Source: Rhizobium sp. Root1334
GTDB taxonomy: Bacteria; Pseudomonadota; Alphaproteobacteria; Rhizobiales; Rhizobiaceae
Direction: 5' to 3'
Length of the DNA stretch: 64,000 bases
NCBI RefSeq assembly: GCF_001426665.1
Contig: NZ_LMEY01000009.1
Span: forward strand, 105,200-169,199
The notes under the pieces are model-generated. The model had not been told where the DNA came from and did no database searches. It was given only the letters and a program-made list of their open reading frames with translations. Position numbers and translations under genes: made by a program. Each line of letters opens with the position of its first letter. Position 1 is the first letter of the stretch. Shown piece after piece: positions 15,766 to 25,255 of the stretch.

Positions 15766-17660
15766 ATGCCGCAATCTATGTCCTTGTAGAGTAGATATTC
15801 TGCTTCGCTGAACCGGACGTCCGAATTATCGAAGCAGAAGCGCTTGGGCACGACCCTAAAAAGATACCGCTTCCCGCATGCCGCCGGGACATCGACCGAA
15901 TACAATCGAGCTATGTTGGACGGCGCGGGATCTGTCCACTTTTTATGTCCGGTGAAGGAAACGTCTTGCAGGAGCGTCGCCGATCCTGAGGTGCCGACAC
16001 CTCCTGCTGCTGCTGCGGCAAAACCTATCCCCTTCGCTTCATCAATCGTTGGATATTCCTGCTGAGCCGGTGGTCGGCGGACCAGCGGCACGTCCATTGT
16101 CTCGATTGCCACGTTGAAGCGTACATCGTCGCGGGCCGGCACGTAGCCGTAGCCGTTCAGGTACTTCCAAGAAAGGCTCAGGACCCTTTGCGCGCCGCCC
16201 GTGGCGGCGGGGCGAAAGCGCAAATCGGTCGAAAAGTCCGTCGGCACGAAGGTATCGCCGCCGCCACCCGGGGCCGGGCACTGCGTAAACAGCGGCCTGT
16301 ACCCGCATTCGCTTCCACCGGCGCCCCACGCGCATTGGCTAAGGCGCAACCAGTCCTCGTCATTGAGGCCACGCACACCTTTCCATAGGTTGCCACCATG
16401 CTCGGGTATCATCCACGGGCTGATCCTGCCCGGTCCGGAGGCGGATGCCCATTCGGTTCTATGGTTCTGCACCAGCCTGAGTGCTACCTTTTGCGCGAAG
16501 ATGGCCGCGTTCTGCATCATCGTCGCGTTTGGAATGACAGGCGTTTTCCCAGTGGCGTCGGCAGCGAAGCGCCGTCCCGACTCCAGCGTCGTAAGGCTGT
16601 GGCAGTCCGAGCACGGATGGCCGGCAATCATGAAGGACCTGGCGTCGCGCAGCGTGGCCGCATGGAGGGCCGAATAGCCCGAACCGATCACGCGGAACGG
16701 CAGGTCCTGCCTCGCGACGCGGGCTGGAAGAAAGTTGCCCATGCTGAACACGGCGCGCGGATCGTGCCTACCCTGGAAATAGCCGACCCTCGCCTGTTGC
16801 ATGTGCGGATCGATGACGGTTGGCTTTTTGTTGTCATGACAGAGTACGCAATCGACCTTGGCACTGCCGTCGTACAGGTCCTTCGCCACGCGCCGCCCGG
16901 CGGAGTCGCCATAGGACGACCCGCCGGGTGCGGGAAAGCGCTCCCTCCAATCGAAGACGGAGCGGTCCTTCCGGCCGTCGAGGAACGCGATTTCGCCCGT
17001 GATGTCGTTAAACCCGATCGCGCTGTACCGGGAAAACCGTGGATCTGTCTCCGTCCAATAGGAATCCGCCTCGATTTCGAGGCTCTCGGACGACTTCCGG
17101 CAGAGGAACAGCCACTGGACATGGTCACGGGCGATCCGGCCGACCCGCGAGTTCATTGCACAGAAAGTCACGTCCCCCGCGAGCGAAGGTTTGTCGCAAC
17201 GGTCAACGGCGGCCGTCCACTTCAGCAGGCGGCCGTCAGTATTGCGGTGTGCAAACTCGAGCGGACTTTCTGCCTTGGAGGGATTTGGTTCCAGCCTTAC
17301 CGCATTTCCGTCAACCTCCAGACCGACCAGCCGCGAGTTCGGGCCTGTGCAGACGCCGTCCGGCATGGGGCCGAACACCGATCTGGCCTCGTCGCCGAAT
17401 TTCGTCACCGGATCGGTGCTCGCCGTCGCCGGAGCCCACAACACGTCGCCATTCCACTGAAGAAGAAGGTCGTATGGCGACCCCGCTCGCGTACCGGCGG
17501 CCGTGGCTTTTGGGTCACGGACTGAGAAGGGCCTCACTTCTTCGAGGTGCCCGGCATGCAACTCCCGCGAAGCGCGAATCCCCCAGCCAATCGGCAGAGC
17601 AATAACGACCGCAATCGCGGCAGCGAGATGGACGAGGCGCGCCACGTTTCTTTCCCTCAT
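15762..17660 (-). CDS. Membrane-anchored protein with two CxxCH heme motifs (putative di-heme cytochrome)
   Basis: I start it at the ATG at 17660 (MRERNVARLVHL); a longer frame reaches into the upstream gene. The 632-residue product has one N-terminal hydrophobic segment (LAAAIAVVIALPIGWGI) and then a large periplasmic part. Two c-type heme motifs are seen: CVLCH (Cys271, Cys274, His275) and CSDCH (Cys350, Cys353, His354). I do not recognise a named family. It follows the SnoaL-like gene by 19 bp in the same operon. The stop codon lies exactly at the junction with an IS630 remnant, so its C-terminus may have been trimmed by insertion. Confidence 0.78.
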   Translation of the reverse strand: MRERNVARLVHLAAAIAVVIALPIGWGIRASRELHAGHLEEVRPFSVRDPKATAAGTRAGSPYDLLLQWNGDVLWAPATASTDPVTKFGDEARSVFGPMPDGVCTGPNSRLVGLEVDGNAVRLEPNPSKAESPLEFAHRNTDGRLLKWTAAVDRCDKPSLAGDVTFCAMNSRVGRIARDHVQWLFLCRKSSESLEIEADSYWTETDPRFSRYSAIGFNDITGEIAFLDGRKDRSVFDWRERFPAPGGSSYGDSAGRRVAKDLYDGSAKVDCVLCHDNKKPTVIDPHMQQARVGYFQGRHDPRAVFSMGNFLPARVARQDLPFRVIGSGYSALHAATLRDARSFMIAGHPCSDCHSLTTLESGRRFAADATGKTPVIPNATMMQNAAIFAQKVALRLVQNHRTEWASASGPGRISPWMIPEHGGNLWKGVRGLNDEDWLRLSQCAWGAGGSECGYRPLFTQCPAPGGGGDTFVPTDFSTDLRFRPAATGGAQRVLSLSWKYLNGYGYVPARDDVRFNVAIETMDVPLVRRPPAQQEYPTIDEAKGIGFAAAAAGGVGTSGSATLLQDVSFTGHKKWTDPAPSNIARLYSVDVPAACGKRYLFRVVPKRFCFDNSDVRFSEAEYLLYKDIDCGI

Positions 17661-17679
17661 ATACTGCTCAAGCGGATGA

Positions 17680-18261
17680 TCAGCGTGCGCTGGCCTGGAT
17701 GCCGGACTGGAAGGGGGCAATCCTGAGGGTCTCGAAATACATCTCAGTGCCGTCCCTTTTGATGATTGCGTATAACCTGGCTGTGTAGTCGAGGTGTACC
17801 CCGCCAACCCCGATCGTCTGGATGCTCACCTGGACCGTCAAAGCAACCTGGAAGGTGTCGTCTTCCCTCTTCCCAATCAGGATGCTGCTCAGCACCCGGG
17901 TAGCGCTGGAGTTCGTAGCGGCGAGATTCGCGAACAGCGTCTCGAATTGCTTGGCCAACGATCCTGCCGAAATGGCAAGAACGGCATTCGCATTGCCTGG
18001 GTCGCAGTGGAAGTACCGCCCTGTCTTGGTGAACAGTGCGGCCAATCCGATGAAATCGCGGTTGTCCATCGTCCATGCATATTGGGAGAGCAGGTCTATC
18101 ACGTCACGCCGTTCCTCCGGCGTGGGCGCGGTTAATGCCCCGTTGCGGTAATCCCTCCAGGGCGTCTCGTTTGGCCCGGGGCATTCGTTGGCAGCAAATG
18201 CAGGCCAGGCTGCCAGCAACGATAAAAGGGCTACAGCCCGGAAAATCTGATATGCTCTCAC
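17680..18261 (-). CDS. Secreted SnoaL-like (NTF2-fold) protein
   Basis: The 193-residue protein has a clear signal peptide (AVALLSLLAAWPAFA) followed by a SnoaL-like domain beginning EERRDVIDLLSQYAWTMDNRDFIGL, with a later TRVLSSILI strand. NTF2-fold proteins include enzymes and binding proteins; no catalytic set is obvious here. It is the first gene of a minus-strand pair with the di-heme protein and is divergent from the large cyclase gene at 18506 across a 244-bp gap that must hold both promoters. Confidence 0.8.
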   Translation of the reverse strand: MRAYQIFRAVALLSLLAAWPAFAANECPGPNETPWRDYRNGALTAPTPEERRDVIDLLSQYAWTMDNRDFIGLAALFTKTGRYFHCDPGNANAVLAISAGSLAKQFETLFANLAATNSSATRVLSSILIGKREDDTFQVALTVQVSIQTIGVGGVHLDYTARLYAIIKRDGTEMYFETLRIAPFQSGIQASAR

Positions 18262-18505
18262 GTCGACCCCCTCCGTGCTACCTGCCGAGGTTCGTTCCGT
18301 CTTGTCCCCTACGTTATTCGATGCCAGGCGCTACCAACGGATCGTACCAAACGTTCTCGCAGCACTACAAGTATACGCGTCCACACCATGCGGACACGCT
18401 TAGAATAAACTCAAGTTGTTGTATGACATCGGTTAGGATATTAGCTTGAACTAAAGAAATGCGCAAGTTGAGTTGCGGTTCTATTTCAACTGAGTTGATT
18501 CGGCG

Positions 18506-21500
18506 ATGAGCGACATCACCACATGGTTGACCGAGATCGGGCTGCGGCATTTGGCGGAGAAATTCGTTGATGCGCAGATCGACTTCGACACGCTCGCGCT
18601 ACTTTCTGATCGGGATCTGCGCGAACTTGGCGTCCCCATGGGGCCTCGCCGCAAACTGCTTGCAGCGATCGCCAGTTCGGTGCGGCAGCGCGGAGGGGAT
18701 CGCACTCCAGTCGAACGCAGGCAATTGACAATCCTGATTGGAGACATGGTCGGTTCGACCGAATATGCCTCCAGGCTCGACCCCGAGGATTTCAGCCAGC
18801 TGACACAGACATTCCTCTCGCGATGCAGTGGGCTTGCACGGTCGCACGGGGGCTTCGTCGCCAATTATGTCGGCGACGCGCTGCAGGTCCTGTTTGGCTT
18901 TCCGGCGGCAGAGGAGAATGATGCAGAGCGTGCGATACACCTAGCGCTCGACATTGTGGCGGCTGTCCCGCAGATAGAGACGCCGGACGGTTCGCACCTT
19001 GGCGTGAGGATCGGCGTTGCAAGCGGTCTTGTCGTCGTCGGTGATATTGAGGGTGCGCCTGCCGGGATTTCGACGGTAGCGTTCGGGCACGTCCCGAACC
19101 TCGCGCACCGACTTCAGGCAATAGCCGAACCGAACGGCATCTACGTCGACGAGAACACGTACCAAACAGCGTCGGGCGCCTTCGAATACGCCGATGTCGG
19201 CGAGAAGACCTTGAAAGGCTTTAGTGCTCCCATCCACATCCGGCGCGCTCTCAAGCCGATTGCGAGGCAATACCGCTTTGCGGGGGAACTTCGGTCGACG
19301 CCGTTGGTCGGGAGGAAGAGCGAGCTGCAGGCAGTCGAGGCCCTGTGGGACGCCGTGCGGGCTGACTGTCATGGGCGCGTCGCGTTGGTGAGCGGCGAGC
19401 CGGGGATCGGTAAATCGCGTCTGCTCCACGAGGTTGGAAGACGCTATTTCGGATCGAAGGCACTCGTTGCACAGTGCGCCCCCGGCTTCACCAACAGCGC
19501 ACTCTTCCCGTTCCTGAGTCTGCTTAAGCAGGAGGCTGGCATTACGGAGGACGCGCCGGTGCCGTCGGAACGGCTGCGGGCCGCTCTATCGGCCAGCACT
19601 GTCCCCTTATCTGTTTCGTATCCGATTTTCACACGGCTTCTGGCGGTTGAACCGGAATACGAACCGTCCAGGCTTGCCTCGCCCGAACAGGAGGCCGCGA
19701 TCAGCCAAGTGTTTTCTGACTGGCTTCGGCAATTGGCGCGGGCTGGCCCTTTGATGTTTTTCGTAGAGGACGAACAATGGATCGATCCGTCCTCGGGCAA
19801 GCTCCTTCAGACGCTCGCTTACGGGATCGCGCAGTTTCCGGTGCTCCTCCTGGTGACCTCGCGCGAGAGCCACACGAAAGCTGAGTTCGACAAAGCCGTT
19901 ACGGTGCATCTTGCTCTCGAACGGTTTTCCCGCGAGGAGGCTGGCGAGTTCGTCCAGAATGTTGTCGAAGGGGGCCATCTGTCTTCCGGCGTTGTCTCAA
20001 CGCTTCTCAGCAAAGCTGAAGGTGTTCCCCTTTACCTCGAGGAACTCGCCCGGTCGGCTCTCATGCTGGCTTCCCATTCGTCCGGCCCATCCGGGGCAGA
20101 GACGGATGGCGAACTAGCCGTCCCCATTTCACTCCAGTCGGCGCTCATGTCCCGGCTGGACAAGCTCGGCGCGGTCAAGACGGTCGCGCAGACTGCAGCC
20201 GTGATTGGCCGGGAATTCGATCTGAGGACGCTCGCTCATGTCGTCGGCCTCTCGAGCGAGTTGCTGCGGCCGCAGATTGAACGCCTTGTCGCCGTCGGGC
20301 TCATCGCGCCACAACCTTTCGGCAGTTGGCCCCGCTACTCCTTCTCCCACAGTTTGTTGCAGGAGGCTGCCCAGGCGGCGCTGCTTCGAGGCCGACGGCG
20401 GGAGCTTCATGCCCTCGTTGCCAAGGCGATCGAGGTTGTTGAACCGAGGACGGTCGCGGAGCATCCCGAGATCCTTGCCCAGCATTACCACGAGGCAACG
20501 CAGTTCGAGCGCGCCGCCGACTACTGGCTGAGAGCAGGCAGGAAGCTTGGGGCAACGTGGGCAAAGGTCGAGGCTGCGAACATGTTCTCGAAAGGGGTCG
20601 AATGTATGCGCAGAATGCCGCCATCGACTGGGCGCGACAGTAAGGAGCTGACCCTCGAACTCGAAAGGGGCGACGTCCTCTACGCGGCATACGGATACAT
20701 GACCGGGGACGGCAGCGACGCGTACCGGAACGTCATGCGGCTTAGCGAGGCCACCGGAGATCCGGAGGCGGCGATCCGGGCCCTGGACGGCCTGTTCGGA
20801 ACCTCGTTCAATTCCGCCCGGTTCTCCGACGCGGAATGGGCTAGCAACCAGCTCAAGGAAATTGGCCGCACGGATGGCAACACCAGGGCCCTTGTGCTCG
20901 GACTGCAGTTCGGTGGGATGTGCGCTTTTGCGCGTGGCAGGTTTCCTGAAGCAAGAGAGGCGTTGCTGGAGGCCCTCGATCACCGTGAGCATTCCCATGA
21001 AATCGGCAGTGACTTTCCCAGCATGTCGATGCTCTATCTCTCGTGGACGCTGCAAATACTTGGAGAGGTCGATGCGGCCATGGAACTGTTCAGCGCGGCG
21101 GAAATGGAGGCCCGCGGACAAGCGGATTATCGCCTCGCTGCGTATCTGGGCAACGGTTGCATACTGATGTCTCTTCGTCAGGATGCCGCGACGCTCGAGA
21201 GGCTTGTGGACGAACTCGTACCGCTCGCGACACGCAACGGATTTCAGCTTTGGCTCAACTTCGCATCGTTTTTTTCCGGGTGGGCCAAGGCCGTATTTCG
21301 CCAAGACGCCTCCGGCCTCGCGCAGATGCAGCACATCTGCGACAACATGGGTGATCAAGAGGTCGACAAGACATGCTATCTGGGCGTGCTGACTGATAGC
21401 TATCTGCGAATGGGGCGGATTGAGGAGGCGACAGCGGCCATCGGCCAAGGGCTTAGTCTCGCAGAGCGTACCGGTGAGCACTACTACATGCCCGAGTTGC

Positions 21501-21655
21501 TTCGTTTAAGAGGAGAACTGCTACGCCAGACGGGCCTCGCCACTCAAGCCAGGGGATCGTTTCAGGAGGCGATCTCTTTCGCACGCGATCAGGGAGCCAA
21601 GTCGTGGGAGGAAAGAGCAAAACGGTCACTTGATTTGCTTTCGTCTGATCCCTAG
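18506..21655 (+). CDS. SAM-domain class III adenylate/guanylate cyclase with AAA ATPase and TPR repeats
   Basis: The 1049-residue protein has, in order, a SAM domain (residues 1-64, TTWLTEIGLRHLAEKF...LGVPMGPRRKLL), a class III cyclase domain (about 70-250), an AAA/MalT-like ATPase with Walker A GEPGIGKS (297-304) and Walker B-like FFVEDEQWID, and a long C-terminal TPR-like region. Cyclase metal ligands are present as Asp80 (GDMVGST) and Asp124 (YVGDALQ), and the transition-state pair as Asn198 and Arg202 (VPNLAHRLQ). All suggest an active nucleotidyl cyclase gated by a signalling ATPase. No membrane segment is seen, so it is cytosolic. Its ligand and output are unknown. Confidence 0.9.
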   Translation: MSDITTWLTEIGLRHLAEKFVDAQIDFDTLALLSDRDLRELGVPMGPRRKLLAAIASSVRQRGGDRTPVERRQLTILIGDMVGSTEYASRLDPEDFSQLTQTFLSRCSGLARSHGGFVANYVGDALQVLFGFPAAEENDAERAIHLALDIVAAVPQIETPDGSHLGVRIGVASGLVVVGDIEGAPAGISTVAFGHVPNLAHRLQAIAEPNGIYVDENTYQTASGAFEYADVGEKTLKGFSAPIHIRRALKPIARQYRFAGELRSTPLVGRKSELQAVEALWDAVRADCHGRVALVSGEPGIGKSRLLHEVGRRYFGSKALVAQCAPGFTNSALFPFLSLLKQEAGITEDAPVPSERLRAALSASTVPLSVSYPIFTRLLAVEPEYEPSRLASPEQEAAISQVFSDWLRQLARAGPLMFFVEDEQWIDPSSGKLLQTLAYGIAQFPVLLLVTSRESHTKAEFDKAVTVHLALERFSREEAGEFVQNVVEGGHLSSGVVSTLLSKAEGVPLYLEELARSALMLASHSSGPSGAETDGELAVPISLQSALMSRLDKLGAVKTVAQTAAVIGREFDLRTLAHVVGLSSELLRPQIERLVAVGLIAPQPFGSWPRYSFSHSLLQEAAQAALLRGRRRELHALVAKAIEVVEPRTVAEHPEILAQHYHEATQFERAADYWLRAGRKLGATWAKVEAANMFSKGVECMRRMPPSTGRDSKELTLELERGDVLYAAYGYMTGDGSDAYRNVMRLSEATGDPEAAIRALDGLFGTSFNSARFSDAEWASNQLKEIGRTDGNTRALVLGLQFGGMCAFARGRFPEAREALLEALDHREHSHEIGSDFPSMSMLYLSWTLQILGEVDAAMELFSAAEMEARGQADYRLAAYLGNGCILMSLRQDAATLERLVDELVPLATRNGFQLWLNFASFFSGWAKAVFRQDASGLAQMQHICDNMGDQEVDKTCYLGVLTDSYLRMGRIEEATAAIGQGLSLAERTGEHYYMPELLRLRGELLRQTGLATQARGSFQEAISFARDQGAKSWEERAKRSLDLLSSDP

Positions 21656-21767
21656 CAAAGATAGGGGATGTCAGATCGGGGTGCAGCCTGCCTTTGTCGC
21701 GGGCGGCCGGTCACCCGCGGCGGTTTGGTCCGGCGATTTTCTTTCCCGCGCCGCCCGCCGTTCCTTT

Positions 21768-23267
21768 CTAGCGGCTGACGCCCCGCGCACAGAGACCGCA
21801 GTTGAAAAACCGGCGCTCAAGACGTGCTCCCCCGTCGACCTTGACCAGTGCGTGGGTCTTGGTCTTGTGGTTGCGGACTAGCCAGCGTTCCGGGGCGACA
21901 ACGGTGCCGTAGTCGATCTGGCCACGCATGAAGAGGTCGTCGACGAAGGCCTTGGCCGCCGCCGTTCCGCTCGGGGGGGCGACTGGCTCGGCATTGAACC
22001 CCGCGGACGTCACACTAAATTCGCGCGGCTCGGATGCGACCTCCACAAAGAGCATGCCGTCGATGCCATATTGCGACGCCGGTAGCCCGGCTATTGACAG
22101 GGGCTCATGCGTAGCCGGTTCTGCCGCCGCTTCGAGGGACTTGACTTGCGATATCTCCAAGAGAGAAGACGCGCATTGTAGGGAAAGGATGTGTCTCCCC
22201 ACGAATACGCCCCTTGCGATCGACGAGTAGGTTGGGTCTGCCTGGGCGGCAATCACCATTTTCGCAGCGACGTGGGCGTACCAGTTGGAAACGACGGGCG
22301 AACACTTGATACCTTGAACGAGAAATCCTGCGAGGTCATCGGCGACGGTAAGCAGCTCCGCTTCTGTTGGTGCCTCCGGCGTAACCGCCTTCGCGGTAAG
22401 CGAAACCCCAAGGATCTCGAAGAAGGCGCCCGTGAAAATGCGTGAGAAGGAATGCGGCTCAGACGAGAGGCACGACATGGCTGCAGTGTTCGGGAGCGTC
22501 GCCGGGTCCTGGTAGTTGAACGAGTTGACCGCACTGCGCAGGCAGTCCACCTCGGCCAGATCGGGATCCTGAGCACGCAGAGCGCTTCCGAGTTGCTCCG
22601 CAAGCCTCGAAAGGCGCGACTTCGTGTACACGTTTCCGCCATTCGCCGTAACAATCGCGGTGCGCAAAGAAGGAATCTGGATAGCCGACAGCAAGGCGCT
22701 GATGTCGCCAAAGGACTCGTGAAAGGCTGCGGCCTCCTTGTTGGCGAAGCCCCAAAGCTGCGGCTTGAAAGCGTCAAGCACGGCGTGCCCCATCTCATGA
22801 CAGCTTACGTCAGCACTCTCGCAGGTGAATACTGTTCCCATCACACCCGGACCGTAGAAGAAGTTCAACGCCGTCCGGTCGTAGTTGGCGTCGAGGTCGA
22901 AATCCTTCTCGAGCACGACCTGGAGGCTCGGCCCGCCGTGCCATTGTGACAGCGGTACCCGCTTCGCCCAATAGTCGGCGCCACGCCTTAGCGCGGCCGC
23001 CGTGGCCCAGTAACGGAACTCATACGTCCCGTGCGCGTAGATGGCAGGCGGTGGCCCCCCCGCAGGGAACGAGAACGCGAGGGGTGGCTTTGAAAGGTCC
23101 GGTATGGGCACCGTCAGGCTCACGGCTGATTCAGGATCATCCTCCCATGAGCCCACCGTCCCAGTTGGCGGGGGGGAGGATACATTCGTCTTCGGGGTTT
23201 TGGTCTTCGCTGCGCCGGCTGCCGGCTTCGTTGGAACTTTCTTAGATTTCCCGGGGGCTTGAGGCAT
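21768..23267 (-). CDS. HExxH zinc metalloprotease-like protein (thermolysin/gluzincin type)
   Basis: The 499-residue protein carries HEMGH (His157, Glu158, His161) and, 23 residues on, FHESFGD (Glu184). This HExxH + E spacing matches gluzincins of the M4/M36 type. The N-terminal 35 residues are Lys/Pro/Ala-rich (PQAPGKSKKVPTKPAAG) and there is no signal peptide, so export by the Sec route is not evident. The C-terminal part is unrecognised. It is convergent with the cyclase gene, with 112 bp between them. It may be an effector or an intracellular peptidase; that role is open. Confidence 0.72.
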   Translation of the reverse strand: MPQAPGKSKKVPTKPAAGAAKTKTPKTNVSSPPPTGTVGSWEDDPESAVSLTVPIPDLSKPPLAFSFPAGGPPPAIYAHGTYEFRYWATAAALRRGADYWAKRVPLSQWHGGPSLQVVLEKDFDLDANYDRTALNFFYGPGVMGTVFTCESADVSCHEMGHAVLDAFKPQLWGFANKEAAAFHESFGDISALLSAIQIPSLRTAIVTANGGNVYTKSRLSRLAEQLGSALRAQDPDLAEVDCLRSAVNSFNYQDPATLPNTAAMSCLSSEPHSFSRIFTGAFFEILGVSLTAKAVTPEAPTEAELLTVADDLAGFLVQGIKCSPVVSNWYAHVAAKMVIAAQADPTYSSIARGVFVGRHILSLQCASSLLEISQVKSLEAAAEPATHEPLSIAGLPASQYGIDGMLFVEVASEPREFSVTSAGFNAEPVAPPSGTAAAKAFVDDLFMRGQIDYGTVVAPERWLVRNHKTKTHALVKVDGGARLERRFFNCGLCARGVSR

Positions 23268-23462
23268 GCAGATGCCCTCTCCAAATGTTGCACCGTTTTA
23301 CCATCATTCTTCGGATGAAGCCGTATGCTATCGTGCGTTCAGCGTGTGCAGCATCGATGTTACCATCCGCCATGACAATGGCAACGAGCAATGCAATTAT
23401 CCTCCACTGACCAATAACATTGGCGCGCCAATCAACACTTCTCACACCCTCGACAGCTGAGC

Positions 23463-23905
23463 GGGTACCGTAAAGTTAACCGGTCGGCGCTCGGCCAGTG
23501 CGATCCTGCAGGGTTGCACAAGCCGTTCGAGATTCCCTTTATCGCCGCCACCGGATTCCGGGTGAAGTGATTGCCCACGCCGTCTGGCTTTATCTTCGTC
23601 TTCCGCTCAGTTTGCGTATGGTCGATGATCTGCTGGCAGCACGTGGGATCATCGTCTCGCACCAGACCATCCGTCTCTGGGCAGAAAAGTTCGGCCGCCA
23701 TTTTGCGAGCCAAATCCGTAGGCGATCCGCCGAAAGGTCGGTGACAAATGCCACCTTGATGAGGTTGTGATTTCCATTGGTGGTAGGAAATATGGCTGTG
23801 GCGGGTTACCGATCAGAATGACTTCGTTCTCGACGTGCTGATGCAGAGCCGCAACAGCAAGGCAGCCAAACGCCTTATGCGAAAGCTACTGAAAGGGCAG
23901 GGCAG
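23463..23905 (+). pseudogene. IS6-family transposase remnant with two frameshifts
   Basis: Three frames in series give pieces of an IS6-type DDE transposase: YRRHRIPGEVIAHAVWLYLR and RMVDDLLAARGIIVSHQTI in the first, CHLDEVVISIGGRKYG in the second (with the first catalytic Asp), and WLWRVTDQNDFVLDVLMQS plus KAAKRLMRKLLKGQ in the third. Two single-base shifts near 23745 and 23790 break it, and it stops at about 23905 where another IS begins. The GGGTACCGT stretch near 23463 looks like the element's left end. It is dead. Confidence 0.8.
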
Positions 23906-24238
23906 GATGCGCAGTTTCGTACCCGTCGCGAGCTGGTCTTGCACGAAGTCCATGGCCCAGACATTGTTCGGACCAGTGGCAACCTGGCGGTCATCTCGGA
24001 GCTTTGCCTTGACCCGGCGCTTGGGGAGCTTATTGCGCAACTAAAGGCCTAACTCGCCGTACATCCTGCGTGTCTTCTTCATATTGATGTTCCATCCGTC
24101 GCGGCGCAAGTGGACATGCACGCGGCGATATCCACATCGCACTCGTGTCTCGCAAATTTCACTGATCCGTCTTTCGAGAGGGGTCTGCCCGGTTCGTCGG
24201 GATTTGTAATGCCTCCGTAATGGGCCTTCGATCGTCAA
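23906..24238 (-). pseudogene. IS3-family transposase (OrfB) remnant with in-frame stop
   Basis: On the minus strand the product reads PLERRISEICETRVRCGYRR then VHLRRDGWNINMKKTRRMY, an in-frame TAG at 24041-24043, and LRNKLPKRRVKAKLRDDR, TGPNNVWAMDFVQDQL. This is the N-terminal third of an IS3-group OrfB up to the first catalytic Asp (MDF). It ends at the junction with the IS6 remnant at about 23905. The OrfA part and the rest of OrfB are missing. Confidence 0.8.
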
Positions 24239-24466
24239 GTCCCCCTGAATGATTATCTCGTCGCCGAGGTCATGCTTCTGTCCGTGGTCAGCACGAAGAC
24301 TGCCACGCTATGCCATCAGATCAACAAGCCGACAGGTCAATCTAGGAGGCGTGCGTCGCCGAAGCGGTCACAGCACTACACACGACCTTGCCAAGCCTGC
24401 GTCCCAGCGACGGGACCTCATCAGATGCAAGCCTTGTACTTGCCCGCATCAATCACTTAGCTCTCC

Positions 24467-24751
24467 TTATGCCGCCATAGGGCCTGCGCTCCAGCGAAAG
24501 TCCGTCGCATCCACCCACATGCGGTGAAGAACGACACCGAGTTTGCGTGCAAGGGCAACCTTCGCGCGCTTCATAGCGAGTGCCCTTACAACGGATCGAC
24601 AGATGGCTGGCAAAGTTATTAATCGCCCCTTTGCGTACTTGTCTTTTTCTTCCCGCTTCGCTGTTTGCAAATCCAAACCGCGGTTCACCAGTGACGTCGC
24701 AGGAGCTGAACGGCGGCATGCAAGGTCCTTGACACAGACGCTTTCGCCCAC
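24467..24751 (-). pseudogene. IS110-family transposase, C-terminal remnant
   Basis: The frame reads RLITLPAICRSVVRALAMKR, KVALARKLGVVLHRMWVDAT and DFRW, which matches the C-terminal end of IS110-type transposases (xxARKLAVILHRMWxDGTxF). The N-terminal RuvC-like part is absent. It is a separate lineage from the intact element at 14168. The 223 bp between this and the IS3 remnant (24239-24466) hold nothing I can assign beyond likely IS ends. Confidence 0.65.
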
Positions 24752-24785
24752 GTCACGCTAACATGCTGTTGCCGCAAGCCTGTCG

Positions 24786-24915
24786 TGTAGCCTTAAGGCT
24801 ACATTGTGCGGCTTTATGGCTACTTAAGGCGACATTTGTTGACCAGGCGAGGGAGTTGGCGTATGTGTACCCTTGAGACGACATAAACCGAGATAACGGA
24901 GCCTTAAAACGACAT
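24786..24915 (+). promoter_or_regulatory. Four repeated HipB operator half-sites
   Basis: A repeated 14-mer of pattern C/A-CTTRARRCKACAT occurs four times on the plus strand: CCTTAAGGCTACAT (24791), ACTTAAGGCGACAT (24822), CCTTGAGACGACAT (24871) and CCTTAAAACGACAT (24902). The first lies in a perfect 18-bp palindrome, TGTAGCCTTAAGGCTACA (24786-24803). The fourth runs into the hipB start codon at 24914. Spacings are 31, 49 and 31 bp, so the sites form two pairs of equal spacing. HipB of Escherichia coli also binds four sites in its promoter, so an autorepression role is likely here. Confidence 0.75.
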
Positions 24916-25255
24916 GGTGGCCAAAAGTCCGTTGCTATCAGCGCCTCCCTATCAAGTGGAGCAGAATTTAAAAGTGCTAGGGGCAAACCTGCGTACAGCA
25001 CGCCTCCGCAGAAACCTGACAGCTGAGGAAGTCGGCGAGAAAATTGGCGTACACCGCCACATTGTATCAGACGCGGAGAGGGGAAAGCCCTCCACGACTA
25101 TAGCGGTATATGCAGCGCTACTCTGGGCTTATGGGCTTACGGAACAACTTTCTCTGGTTGCCGATCCCGAGACTGATGATGAGGGATTGGCACTCGAACG
25201 TGCGCGCGCGCCTCAACGATCGAGACAGGGAACTTCGCTCGATGACAACTTCTAA
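24914..25255 (+). CDS. hipB: HipB-like antitoxin (XRE-family HTH)
   Basis: The 113-residue protein has a helix-turn-helix of the Cro/C1 type: LGANLRTARLRRNLTAEEVG, then IGVHRHIVSDAERGKPST, from about residue 22 to 70. The tail is hydrophilic. It overlaps hipA by 14 bases, in the usual antitoxin-first order. As in other HipBA systems it should bind HipA and repress the operon by binding the four sites at 24791-24915. Confidence 0.87.
   Translation: MVAKSPLLSAPPYQVEQNLKVLGANLRTARLRRNLTAEEVGEKIGVHRHIVSDAERGKPSTTIAVYAALLWAYGLTEQLSLVADPETDDEGLALERARAPQRSRQGTSLDDNF

Noticed and set aside
16398..17525. 375-codon plus-strand frame opposite the di-heme gene
   Set aside because: It is antisense to a frame with two CxxCH motifs and a membrane anchor and has no domain of its own.
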